This document shows, in pieces, positions 34,120 to 44,800 of a stretch of DNA of 53,637 nucleotides; positions within the stretch are counted from its first letter, which is position 1; every line of letters starts with the position of its first letter. Where the stretch lies: positions 1-53,637 of the IMG/VR virus record IMGVR_UViG_3300009154_000071; one strand, written 5' to 3'. A program made the position numbers and the translations under genes. Source of the stretch: a virus. The notes beneath the pieces were generated by a model, which was not told the DNA's origin, made no database searches, and saw only the letters and a program-made list of their open reading frames with translations.

Positions 34120-34554
34120 TTATTTAATGATGCTTCTCAACATCCATCCTTTTTTCTGGTGTGCGCCTAACAAGTCTTGTAAAAAGTTACCAACAGCAGG
34201 TTCACCTGCAGCATCGGCAGCAATAATACCAGCACGAAGATGAACAATATAACGTTCATTGTCTGCATATAGTTCACGCATCATTGCCATCGCATCAGGT
34301 ATACTAGTTGCTTCTTGAATGTCTGCTAATTCTAACATACGTGCAAGTGAACCTGGTGCATACGAATTTAATGAACGAAGTTTTTCTGCAATATCATCTG
34401 TCTGTAACCATACAGAATTATAAAAATCATTTAAAAATTCATGATATTGTGGAAAGTTGGAACCCTCAATGTTCCAATGATAACCATGCGATTTGAGATA
34501 CAAAGCAAAGTTTGTACCTAAAATTGTTTTAAGTTGAGAAATAAGTTTTTCCAT
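34120..34554 (-). CDS. Dps-like ferritin
   Basis: The 144-residue protein is a Dps-family mini-ferritin: FALYLKSHGYHWNIEGSNFPQYHEFLNDFYNSV, then DDIAEKLRSLNSYAPGSL. The ferroxidase residues of Dps are conserved at the expected spacing: His26, His38, Asp53 and Glu57. Dps forms 12-subunit cages that oxidise and store iron and often coat DNA. It is embedded between terminase genes 16 and 17 with TAATG overlap to 16 and 2 nt to 17, so it is made with late virion genes. Function could be DNA or iron protection during infection or inside the virion. Confidence 0.85.
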   Translation of the reverse strand: MEKLISQLKTILGTNFALYLKSHGYHWNIEGSNFPQYHEFLNDFYNSVWLQTDDIAEKLRSLNSYAPGSLARMLELADIQEATSIPDAMAMMRELYADNERYIVHLRAGIIAADAAGEPAVGNFLQDLLGAHQKKGWMLRSIIK

Positions 34555-34964
34555 TATGTTTCCTGTTTTTGAGTTTTAAGCATCTTTACCAATTCTGCGG
34601 TAGAACCAACAAACACTGCTTTATCTATGTTTAAATTATTTTGTGCTTCCGCTTTTGGTACTAAATCTTTTTTACGTTTTTGTATTTCAAGCAAGTCTTT
34701 ATTCATATCAGCCAAGTTTTTCATTAGACCAGATAGCACTTCAAACGCACGTGGGTGTTGACCATCTCTTGCTATGAGCATCAATTCGTTTACTGCTTGA
34801 TTGCCTTGAGTCACCAGTTCACGAATATTTTTTCGTGCAAAGTCTGCATCAGCATTTACTGGATCAGCATACTCTACCACAGCAGGTAAAGTTTCGACTT
34901 TAGGTTCTTCTTTAATTGGTTCAACATCAAAAATCTCTGAGAGATTTGCATTTATTTTTTTCAT
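34554..34964 (-). CDS. 16: Terminase small subunit gp16
   Basis: The 136-residue protein (T4: 164) has the gp16 layout: variable N-terminus, a central coiled-coil helical region (NIRELVTQGNQAVNELMLIARDGQHPRAFEVLSGLMKNLADMNKDLLEIQKRKKDL) and a polar C-terminus. gp16 binds the DNA packaging initiation site and stimulates gp17. Gene order 15-16-(dps)-17 supports it. Confidence 0.9.
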   Translation of the reverse strand: MKKINANLSEIFDVEPIKEEPKVETLPAVVEYADPVNADADFARKNIRELVTQGNQAVNELMLIARDGQHPRAFEVLSGLMKNLADMNKDLLEIQKRKKDLVPKAEAQNNLNIDKAVFVGSTAELVKMLKTQKQET

Positions 34965-35962
34965 GGTAAAGTATTAGGATATTCTTTTGTAGTTTCAAAG
35001 AATCCAAATTCATCTCCAAGTAAAGCAGTTCCTGGATTAGTTGAAGTTTTTATCTGTACAACATTTAATGAATTAACGTCAGTTACAATCACATTATATG
35101 ATGCACCCGTATAATCACCTGTAAGTTTATCACCGACTTTGATAAATTTATTGGCGCCAGTTACTATTAATATACCTGAAGATGTATTACTAAAATAATC
35201 TACTGAGCCAAACAAATCTGAGTTGTTTGCACGAAGTGTTTCACCTTGAGCAAATACACCACTACCATTTGCATAATCAACATAAACTTTTTGTATTTCT
35301 TTAGATGTCAGATCAATAAACGAATTTGTATTAGCAGTCTTGATGTACTTACTAGATTTAACTGGTGGCCATATGTAACCTTTAGCAGTAAAAGTTAAAT
35401 CCCAAAGAATCAATCGTGTAGAACCTTCATTTTCTGCACCCTCATATTCCACAGTTGATGCTACTGAATCAAGTATAATAGGTACATTATATTTTTGATC
35501 CATTTCTGGAATAAAGTCTACAGTGACATTGAAGTCTGGTGTAAAAAAAGGTAGAATCTGTTCTAATATCTGTGTACCATCTTCAGTATTACGTACATAG
35601 ATCGATAACGAAAACTGAAAGTTATATGGTATAGGAACAAACTGTGTGCTTACAGAAGTGTTATCTTTTTTAGCAAAGTTACGAAGTGTTGAAACTTGTT
35701 TGCGATTAACATCATATTCCAAACTGTCAAGATTAAATGACATACGTGGAACAACAGTAGCAATAGACTTGATCAGATTAGGATCAGATGTAATCGCCGT
35801 TAGAAAACGTTCTTTTGGTGAATATGTTAGCGGTACTTTCCATTTTTCTTTTGGTACTCCCGCTTGTGTGTATCGTACAATCTCTAAATCATTAAAGAGT
35901 GTACCAAATACAACCACCATTTTACGAATGGTTCGATGATAGAACTGAGAATTACCTAACAT
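34961..35962 (-). CDS. 15: Tail sheath terminator gp15
   Basis: The 333-residue protein matches gp15: MVVFGTLFNDLEIVRYTQAGVPKEKWKVPLTYSPKERFL near the N-terminus (after MLGNSQFYHRTIRK) and a core with QFVPIPYNFQFSLSIYVRNTEDGTQILEQILPFFTPDF. gp15 caps the sheath and joins the neck. It is longer than T4 gp15 (272) because of a C-terminal beta-rich extension of roughly 100 residues (GDYTGASYNVIVTDV). It follows gene 14. Confidence 0.92.
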   Translation of the reverse strand: MLGNSQFYHRTIRKMVVVFGTLFNDLEIVRYTQAGVPKEKWKVPLTYSPKERFLTAITSDPNLIKSIATVVPRMSFNLDSLEYDVNRKQVSTLRNFAKKDNTSVSTQFVPIPYNFQFSLSIYVRNTEDGTQILEQILPFFTPDFNVTVDFIPEMDQKYNVPIILDSVASTVEYEGAENEGSTRLILWDLTFTAKGYIWPPVKSSKYIKTANTNSFIDLTSKEIQKVYVDYANGSGVFAQGETLRANNSDLFGSVDYFSNTSSGILIVTGANKFIKVGDKLTGDYTGASYNVIVTDVNSLNVVQIKTSTNPGTALLGDEFGFFETTKEYPNTLP

Positions 35963-36852
35963 TATGCTTCGCCAAATGGGTTATGTTCAGTGAAGTCAAT
36001 TATGCCATCTGAACTTGCTTCAATACGAGCGTTGTCGAAAATATCTTCAAATGCATTGTTCATCGTAGCCGCATCAGAAATTACATTGATAGTCCAGTTT
36101 GCACCACTTGTATTACCATATAAAGTATTTGTTGTAAAATTACCTTGAACACGATATACTTCTACAAATTGATTATCAACATGAGCATGGACAAGTGCTT
36201 GTGCAGTTGCCGATGTTAAATTGGCACCTTGATATACTATTTCTTGATTAATAAAATTGCCTGAACCACCAGCCGCAAAATACAGTCTTGTTTTTGGATA
36301 GTAATCGACAATTTGTTCATCAATCATCTTGATGCCAGTTTCAATAATCTCATTTGAGAATACGTATTGTTTCATCTTCAATGCATAAACATATACATTA
36401 CCACCACGACCACGACCTAATGTATAGAACATAGTCTGTTGATCTTCATGTTCAACAAAAGTAATCTCGAAGAAGTTGTTTAGCATTGGAATGAATACCA
36501 AATCACCTTCACGTGGACGAGTATATCCATTTACTGTGTATCGGAATCGAAGGCGTGATACCAAGAATGTTGCTTCATCACGAATCTCAAGACCAAATTT
36601 GGAAATAAAATCTTGCTCACCATCCATACCTGTAACATTTTCTAGGTACATTTCAATCGGATGAGCAGTTAGATATTGTTTAAGAGTATCTTCACCGAAT
36701 AGGTAATCTACTTGATCACGTGTGGTACGTGGCATGTAATACACATCCATGCCGTAGATTTTCAGTGCTTCAATAACTAAATCTTCAACGAGCAGTTGCT
36801 CGGAAGTTATCTGATTTGCAGGATAATTATTGAAGTAAAAATTAGTTGCCAC
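35962..36852 (-). CDS. 14: Neck protein gp14
   Basis: The 296-residue protein (T4: 256) matches gp14: NFYFNNYPANQITSEQLLVEDLVIEALKIYGMDVYYMPR, then RPREGDLVFIPMLNNFFEITFVEHED. It forms the head-tail connector with gp13. It lies between genes 13 and 15. C-terminal residues FTEHNPFGEA are typical. Confidence 0.92.
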   Translation of the reverse strand: MATNFYFNNYPANQITSEQLLVEDLVIEALKIYGMDVYYMPRTTRDQVDYLFGEDTLKQYLTAHPIEMYLENVTGMDGEQDFISKFGLEIRDEATFLVSRLRFRYTVNGYTRPREGDLVFIPMLNNFFEITFVEHEDQQTMFYTLGRGRGGNVYVYALKMKQYVFSNEIIETGIKMIDEQIVDYYPKTRLYFAAGGSGNFINQEIVYQGANLTSATAQALVHAHVDNQFVEVYRVQGNFTTNTLYGNTSGANWTINVISDAATMNNAFEDIFDNARIEASSDGIIDFTEHNPFGEA

Positions 36853-36855
36853 ATT

Positions 36856-37809
36856 TTATCCCGTCAGAATTTCTGATGGCAACGAACCCATTTGATACAT
36901 TTCGTCTTCCATTTTGTCAATCTCTTGTACTGCTTCATCGTAAATTACTTGACCGTTTAATGTAACACCACCTGGCATTTGTATACCAGCAAACTTTTTG
37001 AGATTAGTACCCCACTGACGTTTGATCAGTGCAGTTGCATATTTTTTTAAAAACCTATCGTTCCATACATCGGCAACACCTTCAATTGTTGCGGTTATAT
37101 TCGTATAAGTTTGTGCTGTATTACCAACAAATTCTAAAGAGGTAGGACTTGAAATTTTTTTTACTTGTTTCTGTTCAGTGCCAATCGTAATAAAATCAAA
37201 ATCAACAAGTTCTTGATCAAACTTGGTACCTATACCAGTAACGGTATTAGAACCTGGAGCACATGATAAAGTACCTGTCAGTGTAATTGTTTCTGGTTCT
37301 AATGTACGATAGCATTCAATGATAACATAGTTACCTGGTTGAACATCTCTTGTCCAATCAATGTCTAAGAATACTTTATTTTGGTGTCTATTAAACCGAA
37401 ACTGTGGAGTACCAGAGAACAACAAATTCAATGTACGTAAATGTTGCATGGTAATTTCATATGATACATACGACACCGATGTGAAATCATAGAGATCATG
37501 CAGACGTAACTGATAGCGCAAATCAAACATATTGATTGATGCGTTAGATAAATCAAATGGCATAACACCAGTAACAAATTGCACAGCATCAGGACAATAT
37601 ATCCACTGCCTATTAATATCCGCAGCAGTGATGCAGTGTTTCATAAACAATTTTTCAGTACCATCATAATGATAATCACCCCAGAAAGAAAGTGCTTCAT
37701 CAATTCGATCATCTACTTGATCATCATCAACGTTGATTTCAATTACTGGAAAACCTAATTTACGTAGGCAGTATTCTTTAAATTGTGTTCTTGTTTTTGG
37801 GTGTGCCAT
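36856..37809 (-). CDS. 13: Neck protein gp13
   Basis: The 317-residue protein (T4: 309) matches gp13 at its N-terminus (MAHPKTRTQFKEYCLRKLGFPVIEINVDDDQVDDRIDEALSFWGDYH) and centre (FDLRYQLRLHDLYDFTSVSYVSY). A roughly 60-residue beta-rich module (about 180-240, SNTVTGIGTKF then LVDFDFITIGTEQKQV) sits before the C-terminal helices. Such modules recur in marine phage structural proteins and may decorate the collar. Confidence 0.92.
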   Translation of the reverse strand: MAHPKTRTQFKEYCLRKLGFPVIEINVDDDQVDDRIDEALSFWGDYHYDGTEKLFMKHCITAADINRQWIYCPDAVQFVTGVMPFDLSNASINMFDLRYQLRLHDLYDFTSVSYVSYEITMQHLRTLNLLFSGTPQFRFNRHQNKVFLDIDWTRDVQPGNYVIIECYRTLEPETITLTGTLSCAPGSNTVTGIGTKFDQELVDFDFITIGTEQKQVKKISSPTSLEFVGNTAQTYTNITATIEGVADVWNDRFLKKYATALIKRQWGTNLKKFAGIQMPGGVTLNGQVIYDEAVQEIDKMEDEMYQMGSLPSEILTG

Positions 37810-37811
37810 AA

Positions 37812-38681
37812 TTAATACATGTATGATGCACTAAATTTGGAATTTGCTGCCAAAACAGTGTATGAACTACTTCCCGTTTTTATTATATTAAAAGTATATG
37901 TATCAATAGACTCTTGAAAACCAACCGAATAAACTGGATAAGTGTTACCTATCCAATAAGGACTAATTAATGTGCCGTCAATATTAAGATTTGCTTTATA
38001 ATTATTTAAACCTTGTTTCAATAATATGGCCAAAGATATAGAACTTCCAGTATTTAAGGCACTGTCTAAACTAGTAGAAGAGTTTCCTCTAACATTAAAA
38101 GTTACATTTGCAGTAGTATTTGATGAGAAAAAGTATACTGTATTATTTAAAATATCAATATTTGTAGTGCCACCAATTGCTGTAGAAAATACATTTGCAG
38201 TTTCAAACAATGTAGTAATTGAAAATGCAAGATTAGGAGACAACAAGTTTGATGTGACGGCACCAGCAACAATATGATTTGTAGTTACAGCACCAGCAGG
38301 AATTAAGTTACCTGTGATTGCACCAGCAACAATATGATTGCTTGTAATTTGAGCAGCAACAATATTATTACCACGAATAGCACCAATTGGAATTAAATTG
38401 CCTGTGATAGCACCAATGGGAATTAAATTGCCTTTGATTGCACCAGCAACAATCTTTGATGTTGTGACTGCCTGATCTGCTAATGCCGAACTTTGAATAG
38501 CATTAGGTAATAAATCAAGATTTACACCAAGCGTCAATGTATTAGAAGAAGGATCGAACGACAGATTCCGATTAACGAATTCTGCCGTTGTAGTTCCACT
38601 AATGTTCGGCTGCAAACCGAGATAGTGAGTTGTAGTATCACTAACGGTTTGCAGTATCGGTAAAGTAACGACTGTTTGCAT
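37812..38681 (-). CDS. Collar or fibre protein with decapeptide repeats
   Basis: The 289-residue protein has an N-terminal domain (about 1-65), a repeat section (about 70-150) with about seven or eight copies of a near-10-residue unit of the form G-A-(I/V)-(T/K/R)-(G/S)-N-(L/H)-I-(P/V)-x, and a C-terminal beta domain. The repeat would form a short beta-helical or triple-stranded shaft, as in phage whisker or fibre proteins. It lies upstream of gene 13, so it may attach to the neck. No exact homolog recognised. Confidence 0.7.
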   Translation of the reverse strand: MQTVVTLPILQTVSDTTTHYLGLQPNISGTTTAEFVNRNLSFDPSSNTLTLGVNLDLLPNAIQSSALADQAVTTSKIVAGAIKGNLIPIGAITGNLIPIGAIRGNNIVAAQITSNHIVAGAITGNLIPAGAVTTNHIVAGAVTSNLLSPNLAFSITTLFETANVFSTAIGGTTNIDILNNTVYFFSSNTTANVTFNVRGNSSTSLDSALNTGSSISLAILLKQGLNNYKANLNIDGTLISPYWIGNTYPVYSVGFQESIDTYTFNIIKTGSSSYTVLAANSKFSASYMY

Positions 38682-41600
38682 TTATGCTTGTGCTTCTGTC
38701 CAAGATAAACGTGTAAAGATATTCGCTGACGCTGTACCAATGTTACGAGCAGTAATTGTTACAATATCAGGACCATCTGGATAGAAACTCAGATTTGGTG
38801 CAGAAGTACCACCACCAAGAATACTATTACCAAGGTCACGAACCAAAGGTAAGTCATACGTGGTTGTTGAGAAGTTTGTACCACCAGAAGCATTAGTAAA
38901 GCCAGCAAAAATAACTTCGCCTCCTGCCACGCTTGTACCGGCAGCCGCACCGGCAGTCGATACAGTATGGTTAATATATTGAACAAGACTTGAACCACCA
39001 ACAGAAGTCCAAGTAGGTGTTGCATTTGATGATGCGCCATTCAAAACAATTTGTACTAAGAATGTACCAGAAGATAACATATCTAATGTACGCAAAACCA
39101 TTTGCATAGTATTTTTAATTTCACGTACACCTAAAGATGCACCAGAAATACCGTTACTTACTGATGGTGCGATACGGAAACTTTGCAATGCAAGTGTTTG
39201 ACCAGCAGCAACGTTCGCAGAAGTTGTCATACCTGTTGTGAACACTAAAGATTTATCATCATCGTAACGACCATCCATAATCACCGAAGTGCCCCAATGA
39301 GAAATACGTGGTGCGTAACCAGGCGCATGTAAATCAATTGCTACAGGTGCAGTTGCAGAATATGTAAATGTCTGCGCTACATTACCCATAGGAATAAAAT
39401 TTACTGTACCTGTGCCAGAATATGTTGGTGCTTGAGACAGTGTAATTGAAACACCTGGATTGATGTTTGTAATTACAGCAGCCTGTGGAACGTTCGCATT
39501 CACTACGTACATACCAGGTTGAATACCAACAGTTGTTTGTCCAGCAACCAAATTCAATGTTGCATTTGATGTGTTCATAATACAGTTAATTGTATTACCT
39601 GGTTGACCACGAAGCGCTACATTTAATAGATAACCATTTGTAGCATTACCTGTAATACCATCATAGTTAATGTACTCAGACCGACCTTGACCATTCACCC
39701 AAACCGTACCAGTTGTTGGGAATGCTGATGCATCTGCAACGTTTAATGTAACATCTGCTGGATTTAGTGTAGCATTCAGTTTAGTTTTCTTAGAGAATGT
39801 ATTTGTCTCATAACGTCCAGGTAAGTTACCTGAACGCATATGTGCTTCATAGTTTACATTGTTATTGATCATCTTGTGGCAATAGATAACGTTACCGTCT
39901 GGTCCACGGAATCCCCAACGGACAAAACCAGCACCGTACCAAGAATAGTCCATATAAAACATCTGCATTTTGGTTAAATCTATATTAAATCCAGAAGGAC
40001 CTGTACCATCACAACGATCAATATTCCATTGAGATTGTGGAACACGGGTCTCAACTGTTTTACTGATAACTGCTTGTAAAGTATTTGCTTCGCCACGATA
40101 GTTCGGTTGAACCTCCATAACCTGATTAGAACGAATATTTTCCACACGATATGACATACCTTTAATAACAACATAATCTCCAGGATTTAATTGACCTGAG
40201 AAGTTTGTTGTGGTGCCGTTTACTGTTACACCAGTAATTGTACTATTGCCAGTATTTGCAGAAACAAAACCTGCTAATTGAAAAACACTATTACGGCGAA
40301 CAGCAGATAAAGTTTGTCCATCAAATTCAAAGAACATACCATTTTGATCATCAAACAAACCCATACGATTTAAAGCACCATACCAAGTATTTGCAGACAC
40401 ACGATATGTACCAGTTGCTGTTGCACTTGAGGGAGTCGTACTTGAAACGTATGTAAACGTAAATGGATCAATCACTTGATTTACTGAATATGAACCGTTG
40501 TAACCAGTTTCATTAGCACCAGTAATTACCATAGCAACGTTTGGACTAATAAAATGAGCGTCTTTAGTTTTAACTGTAACTAAAGTACCTGAACTAGTCA
40601 AACTATCAACACGCATAGAAGGTTTCAACAAAGTGCCTGTTGATACTTGAACACCTTTACCAGATTGATAACGGAAATAACGGCGTGTTTGGCGAATCAG
40701 TTGATTATTATGTGAATCTGCTGATGTGCCAAATTCAACACCACCATCATATGCACGATGTGAAACTGTACCACGTGATATTGGATACATTGCTGAAAGA
40801 CCAGAAGCAGTTACGCCACCAACTGGAGCACTATTAGCATCAATACGGAAAACTGTATTTGAAACAACTTGAGTAATAGTGAATGTTCCGTTAGGTGCAC
40901 CAGATGTACCCGCTGCTAACCCTTGAAGAACAACTTGATTACCAATTGTTAAACCATGTGGTTGAACTGTCGTTATATAGCAATTTGCAAGACCACCTGG
41001 TGTATTGACGTTTGCAATTGGTGTATTTGCACGATTAAAAATTGAACCATTGGCAACTTGAGTCGCATTTGGAATAAAAATTGATTGATTAGTATTAGTT
41101 ACACTGGCATAACGTTGCTTAGTAGAGTAACGAAAACTTGTACCTGTAACCACAGACTCAACCATAAATGTACCTTCAGCAGGTGGCCAGTTTGTATCAG
41201 TAATAATAACCGGAGTATTAACTGCTGGAGGTGTAGTGGTAGCCACAATAATAGTAGGCGAATTTACAACAGCAGTAATGTCAGTTACAACCAATGGACC
41301 AGAAGTAGTAGAATTTAAGTTAGCATATGCATATGATTTGTTGTTCAACAGACCTATAGTTTCCCATTTTGTTGATTGAGTACCATATTCAAAGTCTGTA
41401 TCGATCAATGCTTGCGGCATTGAGACACGAAATTTATTTACTGGGTCAGTATACGTTTCTGATGGACTAAACTTCTCTTCATATTCATCAATCACAACTT
41501 GCAATTTATTCGTATTGGTCATTGTAGTTGTATTATAAGCCAATACTACCGTAGTTGTCGTTAGACCACTAGTCGGATCTGTTGAGATTGAGTGTGAAGT

Positions 41601-41759
41601 AAATGTCAGATTTGGATCTGAGAAATTGTAAATAACTCTATTTGAGGTAACGTTCGTAATAAGAACGAAACGTTCACGTTGAATTGCTTGATTAAAGACG
41701 ATAGTCCTACTAGACGGAGTAAACGTATAATAGGTGTCTAATATTGCTTTTCTGGCCAT
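38682..41759 (-). CDS. Large virion structural protein (1025 aa)
   Basis: The 1025-residue beta-rich protein starts MARKAILDTYYTFTPSSRTIVF. It contains three copies of a domain resembling the FCCH module of large phage structural proteins, around residues 165-220, 255-320 and 385-440, with H/D-G-L/N-G-V-V and YNGS/PNGTF signatures. Large proteins of this type in T4-like marine phages are tail or baseplate structural components. Position next to fibres and neck genes supports that. RBS TTGGAG lies 5 nt before ATG 41759. Confidence 0.75.
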   Translation of the reverse strand: MARKAILDTYYTFTPSSRTIVFNQAIQRERFVLITNVTSNRVIYNFSDPNLTFTSHSISTDPTSGLTTTTVVLAYNTTTMTNTNKLQVVIDEYEEKFSPSETYTDPVNKFRVSMPQALIDTDFEYGTQSTKWETIGLLNNKSYAYANLNSTTSGPLVVTDITAVVNSPTIIVATTTPPAVNTPVIITDTNWPPAEGTFMVESVVTGTSFRYSTKQRYASVTNTNQSIFIPNATQVANGSIFNRANTPIANVNTPGGLANCYITTVQPHGLTIGNQVVLQGLAAGTSGAPNGTFTITQVVSNTVFRIDANSAPVGGVTASGLSAMYPISRGTVSHRAYDGGVEFGTSADSHNNQLIRQTRRYFRYQSGKGVQVSTGTLLKPSMRVDSLTSSGTLVTVKTKDAHFISPNVAMVITGANETGYNGSYSVNQVIDPFTFTYVSSTTPSSATATGTYRVSANTWYGALNRMGLFDDQNGMFFEFDGQTLSAVRRNSVFQLAGFVSANTGNSTITGVTVNGTTTNFSGQLNPGDYVVIKGMSYRVENIRSNQVMEVQPNYRGEANTLQAVISKTVETRVPQSQWNIDRCDGTGPSGFNIDLTKMQMFYMDYSWYGAGFVRWGFRGPDGNVIYCHKMINNNVNYEAHMRSGNLPGRYETNTFSKKTKLNATLNPADVTLNVADASAFPTTGTVWVNGQGRSEYINYDGITGNATNGYLLNVALRGQPGNTINCIMNTSNATLNLVAGQTTVGIQPGMYVVNANVPQAAVITNINPGVSITLSQAPTYSGTGTVNFIPMGNVAQTFTYSATAPVAIDLHAPGYAPRISHWGTSVIMDGRYDDDKSLVFTTGMTTSANVAAGQTLALQSFRIAPSVSNGISGASLGVREIKNTMQMVLRTLDMLSSGTFLVQIVLNGASSNATPTWTSVGGSSLVQYINHTVSTAGAAAGTSVAGGEVIFAGFTNASGGTNFSTTTYDLPLVRDLGNSILGGGTSAPNLSFYPDGPDIVTITARNIGTASANIFTRLSWTEAQA

Positions 41760-41805
41760 TTTAACTCCAATATATTGAAAAAGTGTTAATTTTTAAAATC
41801 TCTAC

Positions 41806-41812
41806 TATTTAG
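41806..41812 (-). promoter_or_regulatory. Candidate late promoter (CTAAATA) for the 1025-aa gene
   Basis: CTAAATA on the minus strand at the stop codon of the preceding fibre gene, about 47 nt before ATG 41759. Confidence 0.5.
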
Positions 41813-44800
41813 TAACCCATGAAAATATCAGTGGGTTTAAAAGGATATATCTTAGTATTTGCGTTAGGTATACCTGGAACTAAACGAATCATTACGTCAG
41901 CACCAGCAGGAACTGAATCAGCAAATTTAATATTTCCACTATCATCTAAGGTATATCCTTTAGATGCTGTTGGAACTAAACTCAGCCAAACGGTATCATA
42001 ATTATTAGCATATGCTGCTTGAGTTATGCCATAAATTGTTACCATCAAATTCCACGGGCTTGGCACAGAAATGTTTGCCGTATTGTATGTCAAAGGAAAT
42101 ACATTCGTAAAACCATCAGTCAAATAAGATACATCATCTAAATCGTAAGTGTATAATACATTTGTTATATCATTAGCAGCAGCAAAAGCACCATTGGCAT
42201 AGATTGCTGCAGAGTTTGCTACATCACTCGTTGCATTTGCTCGAATAAATCCAGAGTTTGCAGCAGAAAATGCTGAGTTAGCATAAGAGCCTGACGCTAC
42301 TGCTTTACTATCAGCAACGTTTGCAGCAGAAAATGCTGAGTTAGCATAAGAGCCTGACGCTACTGCTTTACTATCAGCAACGTTTGCAGCAGAAAATGCT
42401 AAGTTAGCATATATCGCAGCAGAGTTTGCAACATAATCTGGAGTATTTGCTTGTAAGAATGCACCGTTTGCATAAATTGAAGCAGAGTTAGCAACTGCAA
42501 AACCAGAGTTAGCATAATTGCCTGCTGATACAGAATTACTGTTCGCAACGTTAGCGGCAGAGAATGCACCATTGGCATAAATTGCAGCAGAGTTAGCAAC
42601 ATATGATGGTGTGTTTGCTTGTAAGAATGCAGCAATGATACTATTATTCTGTGTTAAATCTACACCAACAGAAACATTTGCTTGTAAGAATGCGGCATTT
42701 GCGTAATTACCTGCTGATATAGAATTATTATTTGCAACGTTAGCAGTAGTAAAGGCGCCGTTAGCATAAATTGCAGCGGAGTTAGCAGTATAACTTGGTG
42801 TGTTTGCTTGTAAGAATGCTGCATTGGCTTGTAAGAATGCACCGTTAGCATAAATTGCAGCAGAGTTAGCAGCAGCAAAAGCAGTATTTGCATAGTTACC
42901 TGCTGATATAGCATTACTGTTTGCAACGTTAGCAGTAGTAAAAGCACCGTTAGCATAAATTGAAGCCGAGTTTGCGGAAGCAAATGCCGAGTTTGCGTAT
43001 GATGCCGCAGAGTTAGCAGTATAACTTGGCGTGTTTGCTTGTAAAAATGCTGCGTTTGCTTGTATTAATGCTGAGTTCGCATACGTAGCAGTAGCATTAC
43101 CATACGAGAATGAAGCATTGGCTTGAATGAATGCAGCATTAGCAGTGTTAGCAACCTGCTGAACAAATGTTAATGAACCAGCAGAGTTAGCCGCAGCAAA
43201 AGCAGCATTTGCATAAGCACCAGCAGAATTGGCAGCAGAGAATGCAGCATTGGCAATATTACGAGCAGTTTGATCTGTGCCACTACCGCCAGCATTTGCA
43301 GCAGCAAAAGCAGCATTTGCTTGAATGAATGCGGAGTTGCCAGTAAAGAATGCAATATTTGCTTGAATAAAACTGGAGTTTGCCTGATAGTATACTGAAT
43401 TGATGTATGAATTTAAATCAAAACCATTCAGTATAATATTGTTTGAACGCAGATTTGCATTCAGTGTATCAAGTTGGAATGTACTATTTGAAACATCAAT
43501 ATTGGTATTTGCTTCAATCTCAGGATCATACCTCTTGAACAAAAACCATTCTTTGACAGCAGCATCACGGAATATACCAGTATGAGTATTTACACCATCA
43601 TTATAATGTCCTGCAATACCAATGTCTAAAACATCAGAACTATATTGTCCAGTGGACAACAAAATCATATTACTGTTGGTAGTAATGGTACTAGAATTAA
43701 TACTTGTACCGTTACCAAGAACTGTTAAGTTGCCGCTAATAACCAAACTACCAGTAACATTAACACTGCCCGAAACTGTACCACCAGATGAGTTAAACTT
43801 TGTATTAGAATTATTGTATGCTGCTTGACCGATATTGGTTGCAGTATTTGCTTGTGCATATGCCGAGTTTGCTTGATAGAAAGCGGAGTTTGCATACGTA
43901 GCGGTAGCATTACCATAAGTGAACGCAGAGTTTGCTTGGAAGAATGCAGAGTTAGCGTATTGGCCTGTGGCATTCTGACTTTGATAAGCAGAGTTCGCTT
44001 GTATAAATGCTGAGTTGGCATATTGACCAGTGGCATTCTGTGAAGTATAAGCAGCATTCGCTTGTGCGTATGCCGAATTTGATTGTATAAACGCAGAGTT
44101 GGCTTGATTAAATGCCAAGTTTGCAGCAGTATATGCACCATTCGCATTAGCAAAAGCAGCATTTGATTTGGCAAAAGCAGCATTAGCATTTGCGTAGGCA
44201 TTAGAACTATAGATGTATAAATCTACATTACCATTTGCTGCAAAAATATAGTTGGTAAAAATGGCATTAGCACCAGAGATGCTACCATTTGAACCTGTTG
44301 TTGTTATTGTGTTTGATGTTATATTACCAACAAAGGTTACATCGCCAGTAACTTGACCACCAACGTTTGCATTCAGTGAATTGTTAGCACGAAGGAATGC
44401 GGCATTCGCATAGTTAGCAGTTGCATTACCATAAATGAACGCAGAGTTTGCTTGTATTAATGCTGAGTTTGCATAGTTAGCAGTTGCATTCTGTGATTGA
44501 TATGAGGCATTTGCTTGTATGAATGCTGAGTTGGCATATTGACCAGTTGCATTCTGTGATTGGTATGAGGCATTTGCTTGTGCAAAAGCAGAGTTGGCAT
44601 ACTGTCCTGTGGCATTCTGACTTTGATAAGAAGAGTTCGCTTGTATAAATGCTGAGTTGGCATATTGACCAGTGGCATTCTGTGATTGGTATGAGGCATT
44701 TGCTTGTGCAAAAGCGGAGTTAGCATATTGTCCTGTGGCATTCTGACTTTGATAAGCAGCATTTGCTTGTGCAAAAGCGGAGTTAGCATACTGTCCTGTG

